A stretch of 64,000 nucleotides of DNA from Vibrio injensis (lineage in GTDB: Bacteria > Pseudomonadota > Gammaproteobacteria > Enterobacterales > Vibrionaceae): the NCBI RefSeq assembly GCF_001895205.1, contig NZ_BDJF01000023.1, positions 48,427-112,426 of the forward strand. The letters run 5' to 3'. The stretch's first letter is position 1; each line of letters begins with the position of its first letter. Of this stretch, positions 13,704 to 21,849 are shown piece by piece. The notes under the pieces are model-generated. The model was not told where the DNA came from, searched no databases, and saw only the letters and a list, made by a program, of their open reading frames with translations. The translations under genes and the position numbers were made by a program.

Positions 13704-13952
13704 ATGACTGAAAATCAACTTGCTGAAATGTTTGAAAACATCCGCTCATTAAAGGCCATGACAAAAGAAGTCATGACTATAAACGAGTGCGCACAATACA
13801 CCGGGCTTTCCGTCTCATATCTTTACAAGCTAACCCATAGAAAACTGATCCCGTTTTTCAAGCCGATGGGCAAAAGGGTCTACTTCAAACGCACAGAAAT
13901 AGACCAGTGGTTGCTACGTAACAAGCAAGGGGGTATCTATGAAGCAAGCTAA
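13704..13952 (+). CDS. Excisionase-type HTH protein (likely recombination directionality factor)
   Basis: 82 residues. Residues 24-72 (MTINECAQYTGLSVSYLYKL, then KLIPFFKPMGKRVYFKRTEIDQWL) match the MerR-like helix-turn-helix fold of excisionase-family proteins: a helix-turn-helix, the wing around GKRVYFKR, and a final helix. The regulon box upstream and the place near the right island end suit a directionality factor for excision. It overlaps the next gene by 14 bp. A purely transcriptional AlpA-type role remains possible. Confidence 0.7.
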   Translation: MTENQLAEMFENIRSLKAMTKEVMTINECAQYTGLSVSYLYKLTHRKLIPFFKPMGKRVYFKRTEIDQWLLRNKQGGIYEAS

Positions 13953-14172
13953 TAGATACGCTCCCCCGCGAGCAGACGAGCGTGGAGCACTTCTCTGCGC
14001 CTACCGTGAGTCCGAACGTTTTATAAAAGAGCTCGAACGAGAGCGCATAACATCGATCAGCAGAACAACCTGGTGGAGATTAGAAAAAGCTGGTCAAGTC
14101 CCCAAAAGGAAAAGAGTTGGCGGCAGCACAGTCTGGCTGCTGTCAGACATTCTAGCTTGGATGCAAAAGTAG
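13939..14172 (+). CDS. AlpA-like DNA-binding regulator
   Basis: 77 residues. ISRTTWWRLEKAGQVPKRKR followed by VGGSTVWLLSDILAWMQ is the AlpA-family pattern: recognition helix, basic wing, then a W-x-x-x-D-I-x-x-W helix. AlpA proteins activate integrase or excision genes of cryptic elements. Translation is coupled to the excisionase-type gene through the overlap, so both may bind the attachment region together. Confidence 0.7.
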   Translation: MKQANRYAPPRADERGALLCAYRESERFIKELERERITSISRTTWWRLEKAGQVPKRKRVGGSTVWLLSDILAWMQK

Positions 14173-14224
14173 TTACTGTTATATATAAAGCATAGCTTTC
14201 ATCATCTAACAATCCGGATGACAT

Positions 14225-14974
14225 ATGGTTCATAGTTTAAAAACAAATCTCCAAGAACTAAATGAGAAAACCCCGGCCCCATTTACCAATGATGTCATCC
14301 TTAACTACTCAGATTATTTAAGAAGTAAGGGGATCACACTGTTCCCTAACTACAAAAAGATTATTGAGGATGTACCCTTAGGAAAAATCATCGGTATTGA
14401 CCAAATGTATGGAGATATGAAATGGGGAGATTGTCTTGATGGCCGCTACTTAAAAAGGATCAATCGAAATCTTCAAGAACTTGAGAGAAATCCTGATTAC
14501 TATCTTTCCGATATTGAAAAATCAGGCCTGTCTCTAAAAAAAATCGGGGATGAGTACTTCATTAATGCTGGAAAGCATCGGGTAGTGATAGCTCGATTTC
14601 TTGAACATTTTAATCCTCAAGCTTTCCAAAACCTTTCTCCCCTTCGTAATGTAGAAATATATGAGTATTTCTTGGATTACGAATTCATGGGCATACAATC
14701 GTCAGTTAAAGAGATAGAAAAAGATTTTCCGGAGCTGCACTTTAGTCTGACGTATACCGATAAGGCCGATGAAGTCTGCTTGACGATAGTTAGAACTGAC
14801 TCTTATAACGGCTCGGAGAGGTATACACGCTCAGAGGTTCCCTGCTGTCTGGAAAAGCTCAAACACCCTAGCATTGTGCAGAAATTTAGAACCGAAAAAA
14901 CTCACAATCTGCTAAGTTTTAAACAATGCTTGGCTGTTCTTAAGAATAATTTTGTCTCATGGTATAATTCGTAG
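14225..14974 (+). CDS. ParB/Srx-fold-like protein of unknown function
   Basis: 249 residues, no signal peptide. The segment YFINAGKHRVVIARFLE (about residues 117-133) resembles the GxHRxxA box of ParB/sulfiredoxin-fold proteins, and upstream DCLDGRYLKRINRNLQELE could be the preceding helix. The rest is not recognised. It is the last gene before the island end, transcribed toward it. ParB-like single proteins on islands can be nucleases, transcription factors or stabilization proteins. The assignment is tentative. Confidence 0.5.
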   Translation: MVHSLKTNLQELNEKTPAPFTNDVILNYSDYLRSKGITLFPNYKKIIEDVPLGKIIGIDQMYGDMKWGDCLDGRYLKRINRNLQELERNPDYYLSDIEKSGLSLKKIGDEYFINAGKHRVVIARFLEHFNPQAFQNLSPLRNVEIYEYFLDYEFMGIQSSVKEIEKDFPELHFSLTYTDKADEVCLTIVRTDSYNGSERYTRSEVPCCLEKLKHPSIVQKFRTEKTHNLLSFKQCLAVLKNNFVSWYNS

Positions 14975-15119
14975 TAACTAATATAAGGCAGCTCTAGGGT
15001 GCGAGTAAAAAATCATGTTTCAGCCAAGTGGTGAGTAAACTGGTAAGTGGAAGCATATTGCTCAACCGAAAAAACAGCATAAGACATTGATTTTTGTAAG
15101 AATATAAATATCACTCCAC

Positions 15120-15143
15120 GAGCAGATCCAAAACATCGAATAA
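15120..15143 (+). other. yicC: attR: 3' end of yicC left at the island boundary
   Basis: GAGCAGATCCAAAACATCGA then ATAA reads EQIQNIE-stop, the conserved C-terminus of YicC (E. coli YicC ends REQIQNIE as I recall). No yicC body precedes it, so it is the fragment left by integration. Upstream, TTTCAGCCAAGTGGTGAGTA (15019) is nearly repeated at 15229 (TTTCAACCAACTGGTGAGTA), possibly integrase arm sites, though the second lies beyond the boundary. Confidence 0.85.
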
Positions 15144-15170
15144 GGTTTTTTGAGTCTCTTTAAGCTTACC

Positions 15171-15199
15171 AAGCCCCTGTAAATTGGGGCTTTTTTTTG
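15171..15199 (+). terminator. Orphan terminator of yicC
   Basis: AAGCCCC/GGGGCTT stem with an 8-base loop followed by eight Ts, 28 bp after the yicC stop. No plus-strand gene of its own precedes it inside the window. Confidence 0.85.
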
Positions 15200-15286
15200 T
15201 TTTCAGAAGATTTCAACCCCTTTCTGCTGTTTTCAACCAACTGGTGAGTAAAGTTTAATCCCCCCTCGCTCTGATTAAACAGCGCA

Positions 15287-16117
15287 CTAACCACAAGCTT
15301 TTTGGGCAGCATGTATGCGAGGCTTCTTATCTAGCGGACAATCTGCGCACATTTGGGTACAAGGCAGCTTGTGACGCAGGCAACATACGATACGCGCGCT
15401 TTGCTGATCTTTAAGTCTTAATTTTCGCCAAAAGGGATTGATTGTCGGCTGATCATTTACCCTTAGGGATAACTCTGGACGAGCGAATATTTCTTTTATC
15501 CGTTGCTCACGCCAGCTATCAGGGAGTGACAGCTCCCCCAGATACCAATGCACAATATAAGCTTGATGGCTAAAATGAAGCTTTGCAGCCACAGGGCTAA
15601 GGCAAGTTAAACGCTCGACGATCGGGATGAGCAATTGTTCGAGTAGCTGCTCCCAACTGGCAAGCTGACTGACGGAAGCGAGATAATTCGCCTCTGGACT
15701 AAGCAATAAATAAAAAGTTTCTACTCGACCACTTTCGTGCGCTTCAAAATACCAATTATCCCAACGGGATGCCGCAGCAATGGCACGCTGAAGCTCACTA
15801 CCGAGCGGACAACAAAACAGCCACAATAATAAAGGAGGCAGTTGCAGACCAAAAAACCACTGACTCCACATTGAATGTAATGCCCTCGCATCGACTTCTC
15901 GCGTTGCCTCTCCAGCAACGTTCCCTTTTACTCGATAGCTAAGAGCAAACTGTTCCAACCATGGTCTGTAATGTGTCGCACTGAGCACCGAGTTTAAACA
16001 ATGGGCATTTGGAGGTAACTGCTGCAAGTTATCAATGGCTTTGAAATGTTCAGCATAAAATGTCGCTTTTTGGCTGAGTAAATGGTTAACCTGGCCAGAT
16101 AGGGTGATTATTCCCAT
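15287..16117 (-). CDS. FhuF-like siderophore-iron reductase
   Basis: 276 residues. The C-terminal cysteine group, CCLRHKLPCTQMCADCPL (about residues 244-261), fits the CC-x(n)-C-x2-C cluster that binds the 2Fe-2S centre of FhuF-type ferric-siderophore reductases. These cytoplasmic proteins release iron from imported siderophores. Length (E. coli FhuF 262) agrees. It is the first core gene after the island. A GATTATCAAT stretch near 16395 is a poor Fur-box match, so iron control is expected from the family, not shown here. Confidence 0.75.
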   Translation of the reverse strand: MGIITLSGQVNHLLSQKATFYAEHFKAIDNLQQLPPNAHCLNSVLSATHYRPWLEQFALSYRVKGNVAGEATREVDARALHSMWSQWFFGLQLPPLLLWLFCCPLGSELQRAIAAASRWDNWYFEAHESGRVETFYLLLSPEANYLASVSQLASWEQLLEQLLIPIVERLTCLSPVAAKLHFSHQAYIVHWYLGELSLPDSWREQRIKEIFARPELSLRVNDQPTINPFWRKLRLKDQQSARIVCCLRHKLPCTQMCADCPLDKKPRIHAAQKACG

Positions 16118-16453
16118 GATGGTAGTCCCCCATTGACTTCATTATGTTCATCACTTCGGTGATAACTTTTTGCCATTCTCACCCGAGGGATAATCATTGG
16201 ACACAGCGCTTCAGGGTCGGGCTAAAGGGATTAATGGAAGGCGTGTTTATATCCATCCTTTAGTTAATTCCTCGAAGGTTTACCGGGCTGAACGAAGCTA
16301 ACATCACGCGAAGGAAAACGATAACATCTTCTTCTAATGCTCTCTCAGAATAGTAACAACACCCTAACACAAACAAGAATCAAAATACAAACGATTATCA
16401 ATACATAAACTAAGGACTATAACTATCTTAAACTCTAAATACATACCCTGTTT
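16118..16453. other. Intergenic region without a convincing gene
   Basis: 336 bp between the reductase gene and the channel gene, AT-rich at its right end. I see no tRNA, repeat or ORF. Only weak Fur-like half-sites occur near 16395. Confidence 0.5.
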
Positions 16454-16912
16454 TTAGAGACTATTTTCCCATACCGTTTGAATGACGAAGAAGAGAAAAG
16501 CCGTTGAGCACCCAAATTTAAGCACCCCAGCGATAGCAATTATTGGTCCAATCTGTCGCCACGGCTTCGTAAGTACAACATCACCATAACCTAGAGTACT
16601 GATTGAGGTACCCACAAAATATAACCCCTCTGTAACCGAAGAGACTAATCCAGCGCAACGTAAAAATATCCCCCACCCGACAACCTCAAGTAAATGGGCA
16701 AAAAATAGGATCATAAAACAGCATAGGATAATTATCTTTCCTGCGTAGCTCGAGCTAAAGTGCTCAATAAACCAAGGATGAGCTCGTAGAAAATCTCCCG
16801 CAACATCAAATATTAACCATGCATGCACATAGAAGAGACCAAAAACCAGCAAAATGGCTAATAAATATATTCTAGAGATATAAAAAGGCTTAAAACTTTT
16901 AATTTTGCTCAT
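16454..16912 (-). CDS. Two-transmembrane potassium channel family protein
   Basis: 152 residues with membrane helices at about 11-33, 56-80 and 122-148 and a pore loop carrying TLGYGD (about residues 107-112), the potassium selectivity filter. It has no cytoplasmic RCK or voltage-sensor domain, so it is a minimal pore subunit that would assemble as a tetramer. Flanked by unrelated genes and apparently monocistronic. Confidence 0.8.
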   Translation of the reverse strand: MSKIKSFKPFYISRIYLLAILLVFGLFYVHAWLIFDVAGDFLRAHPWFIEHFSSSYAGKIIILCCFMILFFAHLLEVVGWGIFLRCAGLVSSVTEGLYFVGTSISTLGYGDVVLTKPWRQIGPIIAIAGVLKFGCSTAFLFFVIQTVWENSL

Positions 16913-17095
16913 GTTATCTCTTGACCTATTATCAAAAATTAATTCATAAAGCCCTAAATGCTAGAAAGCGATATATTTCAATAATAGTAGTTATATTGCC
17001 ATCTCAATTATCTAAGCGGATGAATAATGTGACTTAAGAAAAAACGAGGAGAATCCAATAACAAGGACTATCGTCTTAGAAGCTGCATTTTAACT

Positions 17096-18649
17096 TCAGG
17101 GTAAGCTCTCGCGCGAAGTCAGTTTACCCATAATAAAAGCTAAGTTAACTGAGCTAATAAGTGTCGCCACATGAGCATCCCCTTGCGCTTGCCGAGCATC
17201 AAGTAATGCCGTATCTGCAGCTGTGATCGCATCAATCGTACCGATATCATTACGATAAGCGGCAATGGCGGCTTCGTAAGTAATTAACGCAGCTGCAACC
17301 AGCTCTGTTGCTGCATGATAGGCTTCATGTGCGGTGCGTAACGCGTTATGCGCAGCAATAATTTCTGCTACAGCAGCATTTTGTACCCGCTGAAACTCAT
17401 CCTCTGCCGCCTCAGATCGAGACTTGGCCTCTGTAACCCGCGCACTTCGTAAACCGCCATCATAAATAGGCACGGTTATTCCCAAGAGAACACTGTTCCC
17501 AGATCCCTGCTGACTGATTGAGGGAAGGCCAGAAATATCGAAGTTTCCAGATCCCCAGCTAGCACTCGCCCCCAAATAGACCTTGGGTAGGTAACTCGCC
17601 TGAGCGGCATCAACACCAGCTTTACTCGCCTGTAAAGCGGCGTAACTTGCAGCAACATCAGGGCGTTGTGATAAAGCTTGGTGTATTAGACTATCAATAG
17701 GAGTATCAATGGGCTCAGGAAGAGGGTGCTGCGTTATATTAGCAGCATCAACGTTCAATTCGCGATTAACACCGACAATGGCAAGAAGATGATAATAAGC
17801 CGTACGCTCATCACCAATGGCCTGAACACGACGAAACTTAGCCTGAGCGACAGCCTGCCGTGCTTGAGCGATATCCATGGTCGTAGCGAGCCCTTGAGCA
17901 GCTCTTGCTGTAACCGCGGCTTGAATATCTTGAGCGTTGTGTAAAGCCTTTTCGGCAAAACTTCGCCGTTGAATGGCAGCACCGTAACCGTAATAAGCTT
18001 GAGAAACATCGAAAATCAATTTTTGATGTGTAGCATTGAATAAAATATTTGCTGCTACCGCAACCTGCTGCCCTTCCATTGTAAGCGCTTTTCGCTGTCC
18101 AAAATCAAACAGAAGCCATTGAAGCGAGAGTATTTGTGCACTGCCTTGTTCTGTATTATCGATATGACGCTGGCCGAAAATTTCCGGTAATGGAACGGTG
18201 ACCGTTTGAGAGCCTCCCACAACACTTGCTGCAATGAAGGGTAAGTAAGTACTTTCGACCATACCAACAGCAATTGCTGCTTGTCTCGCGCGTTGCCAAG
18301 CCGCTCGTGTTTCTGGATTCGTTCGTTGCGCTAAATCGATTAATTCAGGGAGCCCATAGCGTTGTTCAGAATGAATAAACTCATTTTTCCTAAATTGTGC
18401 ACGAGCAGGGTTTTCAGGAATAATGAAGTCTGGAATAACATGAGTTGGGGTGGACTGACTCTCATCGGAACCCGCCAAACTCCATAACACAGTTTTATCT
18501 TCATCACGTGGTACCCATGGCCTATCTGGAGATGGCGACACCCTGTGAGCCGCATTAGATACGCAGCCTGATACGATAAAAAGCATCATCAATACGATGA
18601 ATGGAGAATAAACACGACATCGCGAATCACATTGACCATTATTCATCAT
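17096..18649 (-). CDS. TolC/OprM-like outer-membrane efflux lipoprotein
   Basis: 517 residues with a lipobox VSGC (Cys about residue 29) after a hydrophobic signal. Two TolC-type repeats rich in Ala/Gln helices follow (about 100-290 and 320-510). It is the last gene of a five-gene overlapping operon; its start overlaps the FUSC-protein stop by 4 bp. The expected role is the outer-membrane channel of a tripartite exporter with the upstream HlyD-like and FUSC proteins. Confidence 0.85.
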   Translation of the reverse strand: MMNNGQCDSRCRVYSPFIVLMMLFIVSGCVSNAAHRVSPSPDRPWVPRDEDKTVLWSLAGSDESQSTPTHVIPDFIIPENPARAQFRKNEFIHSEQRYGLPELIDLAQRTNPETRAAWQRARQAAIAVGMVESTYLPFIAASVVGGSQTVTVPLPEIFGQRHIDNTEQGSAQILSLQWLLFDFGQRKALTMEGQQVAVAANILFNATHQKLIFDVSQAYYGYGAAIQRRSFAEKALHNAQDIQAAVTARAAQGLATTMDIAQARQAVAQAKFRRVQAIGDERTAYYHLLAIVGVNRELNVDAANITQHPLPEPIDTPIDSLIHQALSQRPDVAASYAALQASKAGVDAAQASYLPKVYLGASASWGSGNFDISGLPSISQQGSGNSVLLGITVPIYDGGLRSARVTEAKSRSEAAEDEFQRVQNAAVAEIIAAHNALRTAHEAYHAATELVAAALITYEAAIAAYRNDIGTIDAITAADTALLDARQAQGDAHVATLISSVNLAFIMGKLTSRESLP

Positions 18650-20550
18650 GCTGCCTCCATAACGTGATCCAGTGAATCAATAAATGATGCTGAAAGATCA
18701 GAACACTCTCTCAATTCAATATTGTAAGAACCGGGCTCTCCGGCTTTATCATGAAATCGTAATGCAAGCTCATCAAGTAAATCAGCAAGTTGTCCAAGGT
18801 CCGTTTCGCCGCTCAACCAAATGGCTCTATTGAGTGATTCTATTTCATCGATCGCTTTTTTAAGAGCGGCTTCACGCGTTGGTGGCGGACGTAACCATGT
18901 CGGCTCAAACGGCAACAGACACAACGCTTCATCACACTTTCCGACTAAGGATTCTACAGCGGCAGTATGCCCCAAAGCATGTATGCGTTGATGGGAAGGT
19001 AACCTAGCCATCTGAGCTAACTCCTTTAGAGCACGAGAAAATAATGTACGAACCTCGCCTTCTAGAGGAGCGGGCCAAAGACGAGAAAAAATCAGATAAA
19101 CCACAAAATTACCGAGTAATATACCAAAGATTCGACCTTGCGCCGTTTCCAAACTCAGATTCGGACCAAAGCCCTGCAACACGGTGAGTAGAAAGGCGAG
19201 TGCTATCTGAACACCAGCATAAGAACTACGCTCTGGCCCTGTTGAAATCCAAGCACTGATTAAGCAGCCTAGAAATATCAATACCATTAACGAAGCAATA
19301 TCATCAATATAAGGGATCACCCAAAAGATAGAGGCAACGCCAATTGATGCTCCTATCAAACACCCGACAATGCGCAGCGCCAACTTATGCAAAGTCTCTC
19401 CAGTCGTTCCTAATGCTGCTACATAGCAAGTAATCATCGCCGTATGAATACCTTGCCAATCGATAGCGGTATAGATAAGAAAACAAATCATCGCAGCCAA
19501 CGTCGTTTTGAACGCAAAACGAATGTAGGCTGGATTACTAAAAGCGTCTGGGGCAACAAATGCGGGCTTGCTCGTCGATACGATTTCAGGCTCACTAGCT
19601 CCCGCAAGTAAGCGGAGCGCATCCCAGGCCTGCTTCTCTGCATCTCCCATTTCAGTGTCAAGATCTTGAGCACGAGCAATGGAACATTGGGGAGCCTTCC
19701 CCTGACCAAGTGAATCATCAATATCACGAATAGCATCCACTAGAGCGATGCGACGATCAGCATCCATAGAGGCGGGTAAGGCGGAGACAGCAAGCATGAG
19801 TTTAAAACCAGCACGAATATCGGTGGCTATCTGTTGAGCGGCAGAAAGATTAACTAAACGAAGTGCTTTTACAACAAGTGCTTGTGGCTCAAAGGGGCTA
19901 TTTCCTTCGCGTAGATATTGAAGTAACGCGGCTGAGTCACCCGTTTCTAATGCTTTAATAGTCACGGCCAATCGAGAGCGCAATTTATCACGTAATAGCT
20001 GTACTGGTGAAAAGCCGAGTAGAAAATTAAAGCCGATCATCAATATCATCGGCATAGCAGCCATTAACCAAGCTTCACGCAGTGCAAAGCTCGCCGCTTC
20101 ACCAAACGGAGCCTTAACAATCAAGGTGAGCAAAAAAGCAATAATCAGTGCCGCTACGCTGCCTTGCTCACCTAGCTGGGTTGCCGCGCCAAGATAAACG
20201 AGAAAAATAGAAGTGATAATAATGGCCGCCATGATATGCATCGTCGAGCCATTCGTTAGGTTGATCAACCAAACTAAAAATGCAATAAGTCCAGGTAATA
20301 AGATGAGAAAGCCAAAACCCGTGACAATATTGACCACCGCATCAGGCTTCATTAGAAATATGACGAGGTAACAACTGATCGCAGCTTCAGGGATCTGAAA
20401 CATCATACCGACCCCAGTAACCAAAGCGCATAACAGTGCAATTCGCCAAGCTAAGCCTGCTCGTCCCGGTGCTGGCTGTAAATCCTCCCACGATTGAGAC
20501 CATAAATATGACAGTAGATCGCGAGTATTACTCTTTTCAATGGTCATCAC
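18646..20550 (-). CDS. FUSC-family inner-membrane exporter (AaeB-like)
   Basis: 634 residues with two sets of about six membrane helices (roughly 30-180 and 345-490), each followed by a cytoplasmic helical domain. That duplicated layout is typical of FUSC/AaeB aromatic-acid exporters. It overlaps the HlyD-like gene by 14 bp upstream and the outer-membrane gene by 4 bp downstream. E. coli AaeB exports aromatic carboxylates. The substrate here is unknown, but the adjacent amidase suggests acids released from amide conjugates. Confidence 0.85.
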   Translation of the reverse strand: MMTIEKSNTRDLLSYLWSQSWEDLQPAPGRAGLAWRIALLCALVTGVGMMFQIPEAAISCYLVIFLMKPDAVVNIVTGFGFLILLPGLIAFLVWLINLTNGSTMHIMAAIIITSIFLVYLGAATQLGEQGSVAALIIAFLLTLIVKAPFGEAASFALREAWLMAAMPMILMIGFNFLLGFSPVQLLRDKLRSRLAVTIKALETGDSAALLQYLREGNSPFEPQALVVKALRLVNLSAAQQIATDIRAGFKLMLAVSALPASMDADRRIALVDAIRDIDDSLGQGKAPQCSIARAQDLDTEMGDAEKQAWDALRLLAGASEPEIVSTSKPAFVAPDAFSNPAYIRFAFKTTLAAMICFLIYTAIDWQGIHTAMITCYVAALGTTGETLHKLALRIVGCLIGASIGVASIFWVIPYIDDIASLMVLIFLGCLISAWISTGPERSSYAGVQIALAFLLTVLQGFGPNLSLETAQGRIFGILLGNFVVYLIFSRLWPAPLEGEVRTLFSRALKELAQMARLPSHQRIHALGHTAAVESLVGKCDEALCLLPFEPTWLRPPPTREAALKKAIDEIESLNRAIWLSGETDLGQLADLLDELALRFHDKAGEPGSYNIELRECSDLSASFIDSLDHVMEAA

Positions 20551-21598
20551 AATTTTCGCTATGCTTAACTACTGCAGCCGCTGAAGCTCCTACACGCATC
20601 AAAGATGCAGGAGGATTATCGATGATGATTCGTACAGGGAAGCGTTGAACAATCCGTACCCAATTTAATGATTTGGGTACGTAAGGAACATTGCGAGGTA
20701 AATTGATCAGCTCTTCAGATATGACTCCCCAACCGATACTATCAACCCGACCGTAAACGGGAATAGAACGATCTGCCAGTATATAAACCTGTGCACAGTT
20801 GCCCACGGCAATATGAGCCAGCTCTGTTTCAGGAAAAGTCGCCAAAGCGTACCATTTACGAGTATCAATAAGCGTAAACAAAGACTGTCCGGGAGCAACA
20901 ATCTCTCCCGCTGAAACCGTGAGACCGACGACAAGACCTTCATGTGGGGCACGTACTTGAGTTGCTGCTAATTCATGCTCAGCAATCGCTAATGCTGCTT
21001 GCCGAGCACCAACTAATGCCTCTGATTCATCAAGACTGGTGATCAAAGCTTGAGCGGCAGCCTCTTGATGTATGGCTTGTTCGAGCGTGGTTTGAGCATC
21101 ATCCCTCGCCGTTCTCGCATCATCCACTTGCTGAACAGTAACGTACCCCTTAGCCGCTAATGGTAATAATCGGGCAAGCGCGGTCTCAGCAAGAGAGAGA
21201 TTGGTTCGAGCACGATGAACCTGTTCTGAAGCGATAGCAGCATTAGATAACTCAGCCGTAATTGTTCTACGCTGAGCATCACGCAATGCCGTAGCAAGCT
21301 GTAATTCTGATCTGGCTTTATTGACTATTATTTCATAGGGTTTAGGGTCAATTTCAAATAATAACTGTCCCTCTTCGACACGCTGATTATCGGTTACAGC
21401 GATAGTGATTACTCGCCCTGCAACGATAGAAGCAACATTGACAACATTTGCACTCAGTACCGCATCCTCAGAAAGAACCTTATCTGCGCTGTGTTGAAAG
21501 TAATACCATCCCGATACCAGTGCACCAAGGACAACCGCTATCGCCAAGGCCCTACCCACAACACTATGTCGACGTGTATAAGCAGAGTTAGACATCAC
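20537..21598 (-). CDS. HlyD/AaeA-like periplasmic adaptor
   Basis: 353 residues with an N-terminal membrane anchor (about 15-32), a barrel-sandwich (lipoyl) half around VAGRVITIAVTDNQRVEEGQ, a helical hairpin (about 95-205), then the returning lipoyl half QVRAPHEGLVVGLTVSAGEI and a beta-barrel. This is the membrane-fusion protein between the FUSC transporter and the outer-membrane channel. The start overlaps the DUF1656 gene stop as TGATG. Confidence 0.85.
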   Translation of the reverse strand: MMSNSAYTRRHSVVGRALAIAVVLGALVSGWYYFQHSADKVLSEDAVLSANVVNVASIVAGRVITIAVTDNQRVEEGQLLFEIDPKPYEIIVNKARSELQLATALRDAQRRTITAELSNAAIASEQVHRARTNLSLAETALARLLPLAAKGYVTVQQVDDARTARDDAQTTLEQAIHQEAAAQALITSLDESEALVGARQAALAIAEHELAATQVRAPHEGLVVGLTVSAGEIVAPGQSLFTLIDTRKWYALATFPETELAHIAVGNCAQVYILADRSIPVYGRVDSIGWGVISEELINLPRNVPYVPKSLNWVRIVQRFPVRIIIDNPPASLMRVGASAAAVVKHSENCDDH

Positions 21599-21849
21599 TA
21601 AACTCCAAAAACAGTGATCGCGAGCGTTAAAGTAATCATACTCGCGAGCGCGATATAAACGATAGTTCGTAACGGGATGCCTTCATCAACACCAAGTCGA
21701 ATTAAGACAATTCGTATTAATACCGTGCTGATTATTCCAATCATGGCGCATATAAGCCAAGACGGGAAATAGGCACCGTAAAAAGGTAGCAAAGGGCTCA
21801 CCGATATGCCCCTTATTGATGAGATAAGAGTGTTTGCGTTCCATCCCAT
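21598..21849 (-). CDS. DUF1656 (AaeX-like) small membrane protein
   Basis: 83 residues with two membrane helices (about 30-50 and 60-81). Small DUF1656 proteins always accompany AaeA/AaeB-type pumps and may assist the transporter. Its start lies 37 bp inside the upstream amidase gene in another frame, an unusually deep overlap that ties expression of the two together. Confidence 0.8.
   Translation of the reverse strand: MGWNANTLISSIRGISVSPLLPFYGAYFPSWLICAMIGIISTVLIRIVLIRLGVDEGIPLRTIVYIALASMITLTLAITVFGV

Larger units (their letters stand above)
1..15143. mobile_element. Right part of a genomic island integrated in the 3' end of yicC
   Basis: This stretch holds mobilization, replication, excisionase-like, fimbrial and integron-cassette genes with no counterpart in the core Vibrio gene order that follows. 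It ends at a yicC 3' remnant (15120-15143) and an orphan plus-strand terminator. yicC is the documented integration site of MGIVflInd1-type islands, which SXT/R391 ICEs and IncC plasmids mobilize. Unlike those islands, this one appears to encode its own MobF-type relaxase and coupling protein. No integrase is visible, so the island must continue left of position 1. The cargo, and therefore the transfer mode, is only partly seen. Confidence 0.85.

Noticed and set aside
15019..15250. Direct repeats (TTTCAGCCAAGTGGTGAGTA and TTTCAACCAACTGGTGAGTA) as attachment-site direct repeats
   Set aside because: The second copy is beyond the yicC stop and terminator, in core sequence, so the pair does not bracket the island; the yicC remnant is the better boundary.
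16380..16410. Possible Fur box upstream of the siderophore-iron reductase
   Set aside because: Only one half-site (GATTATCAAT) resembles the consensus and it lies about 280 bp from the start codon.
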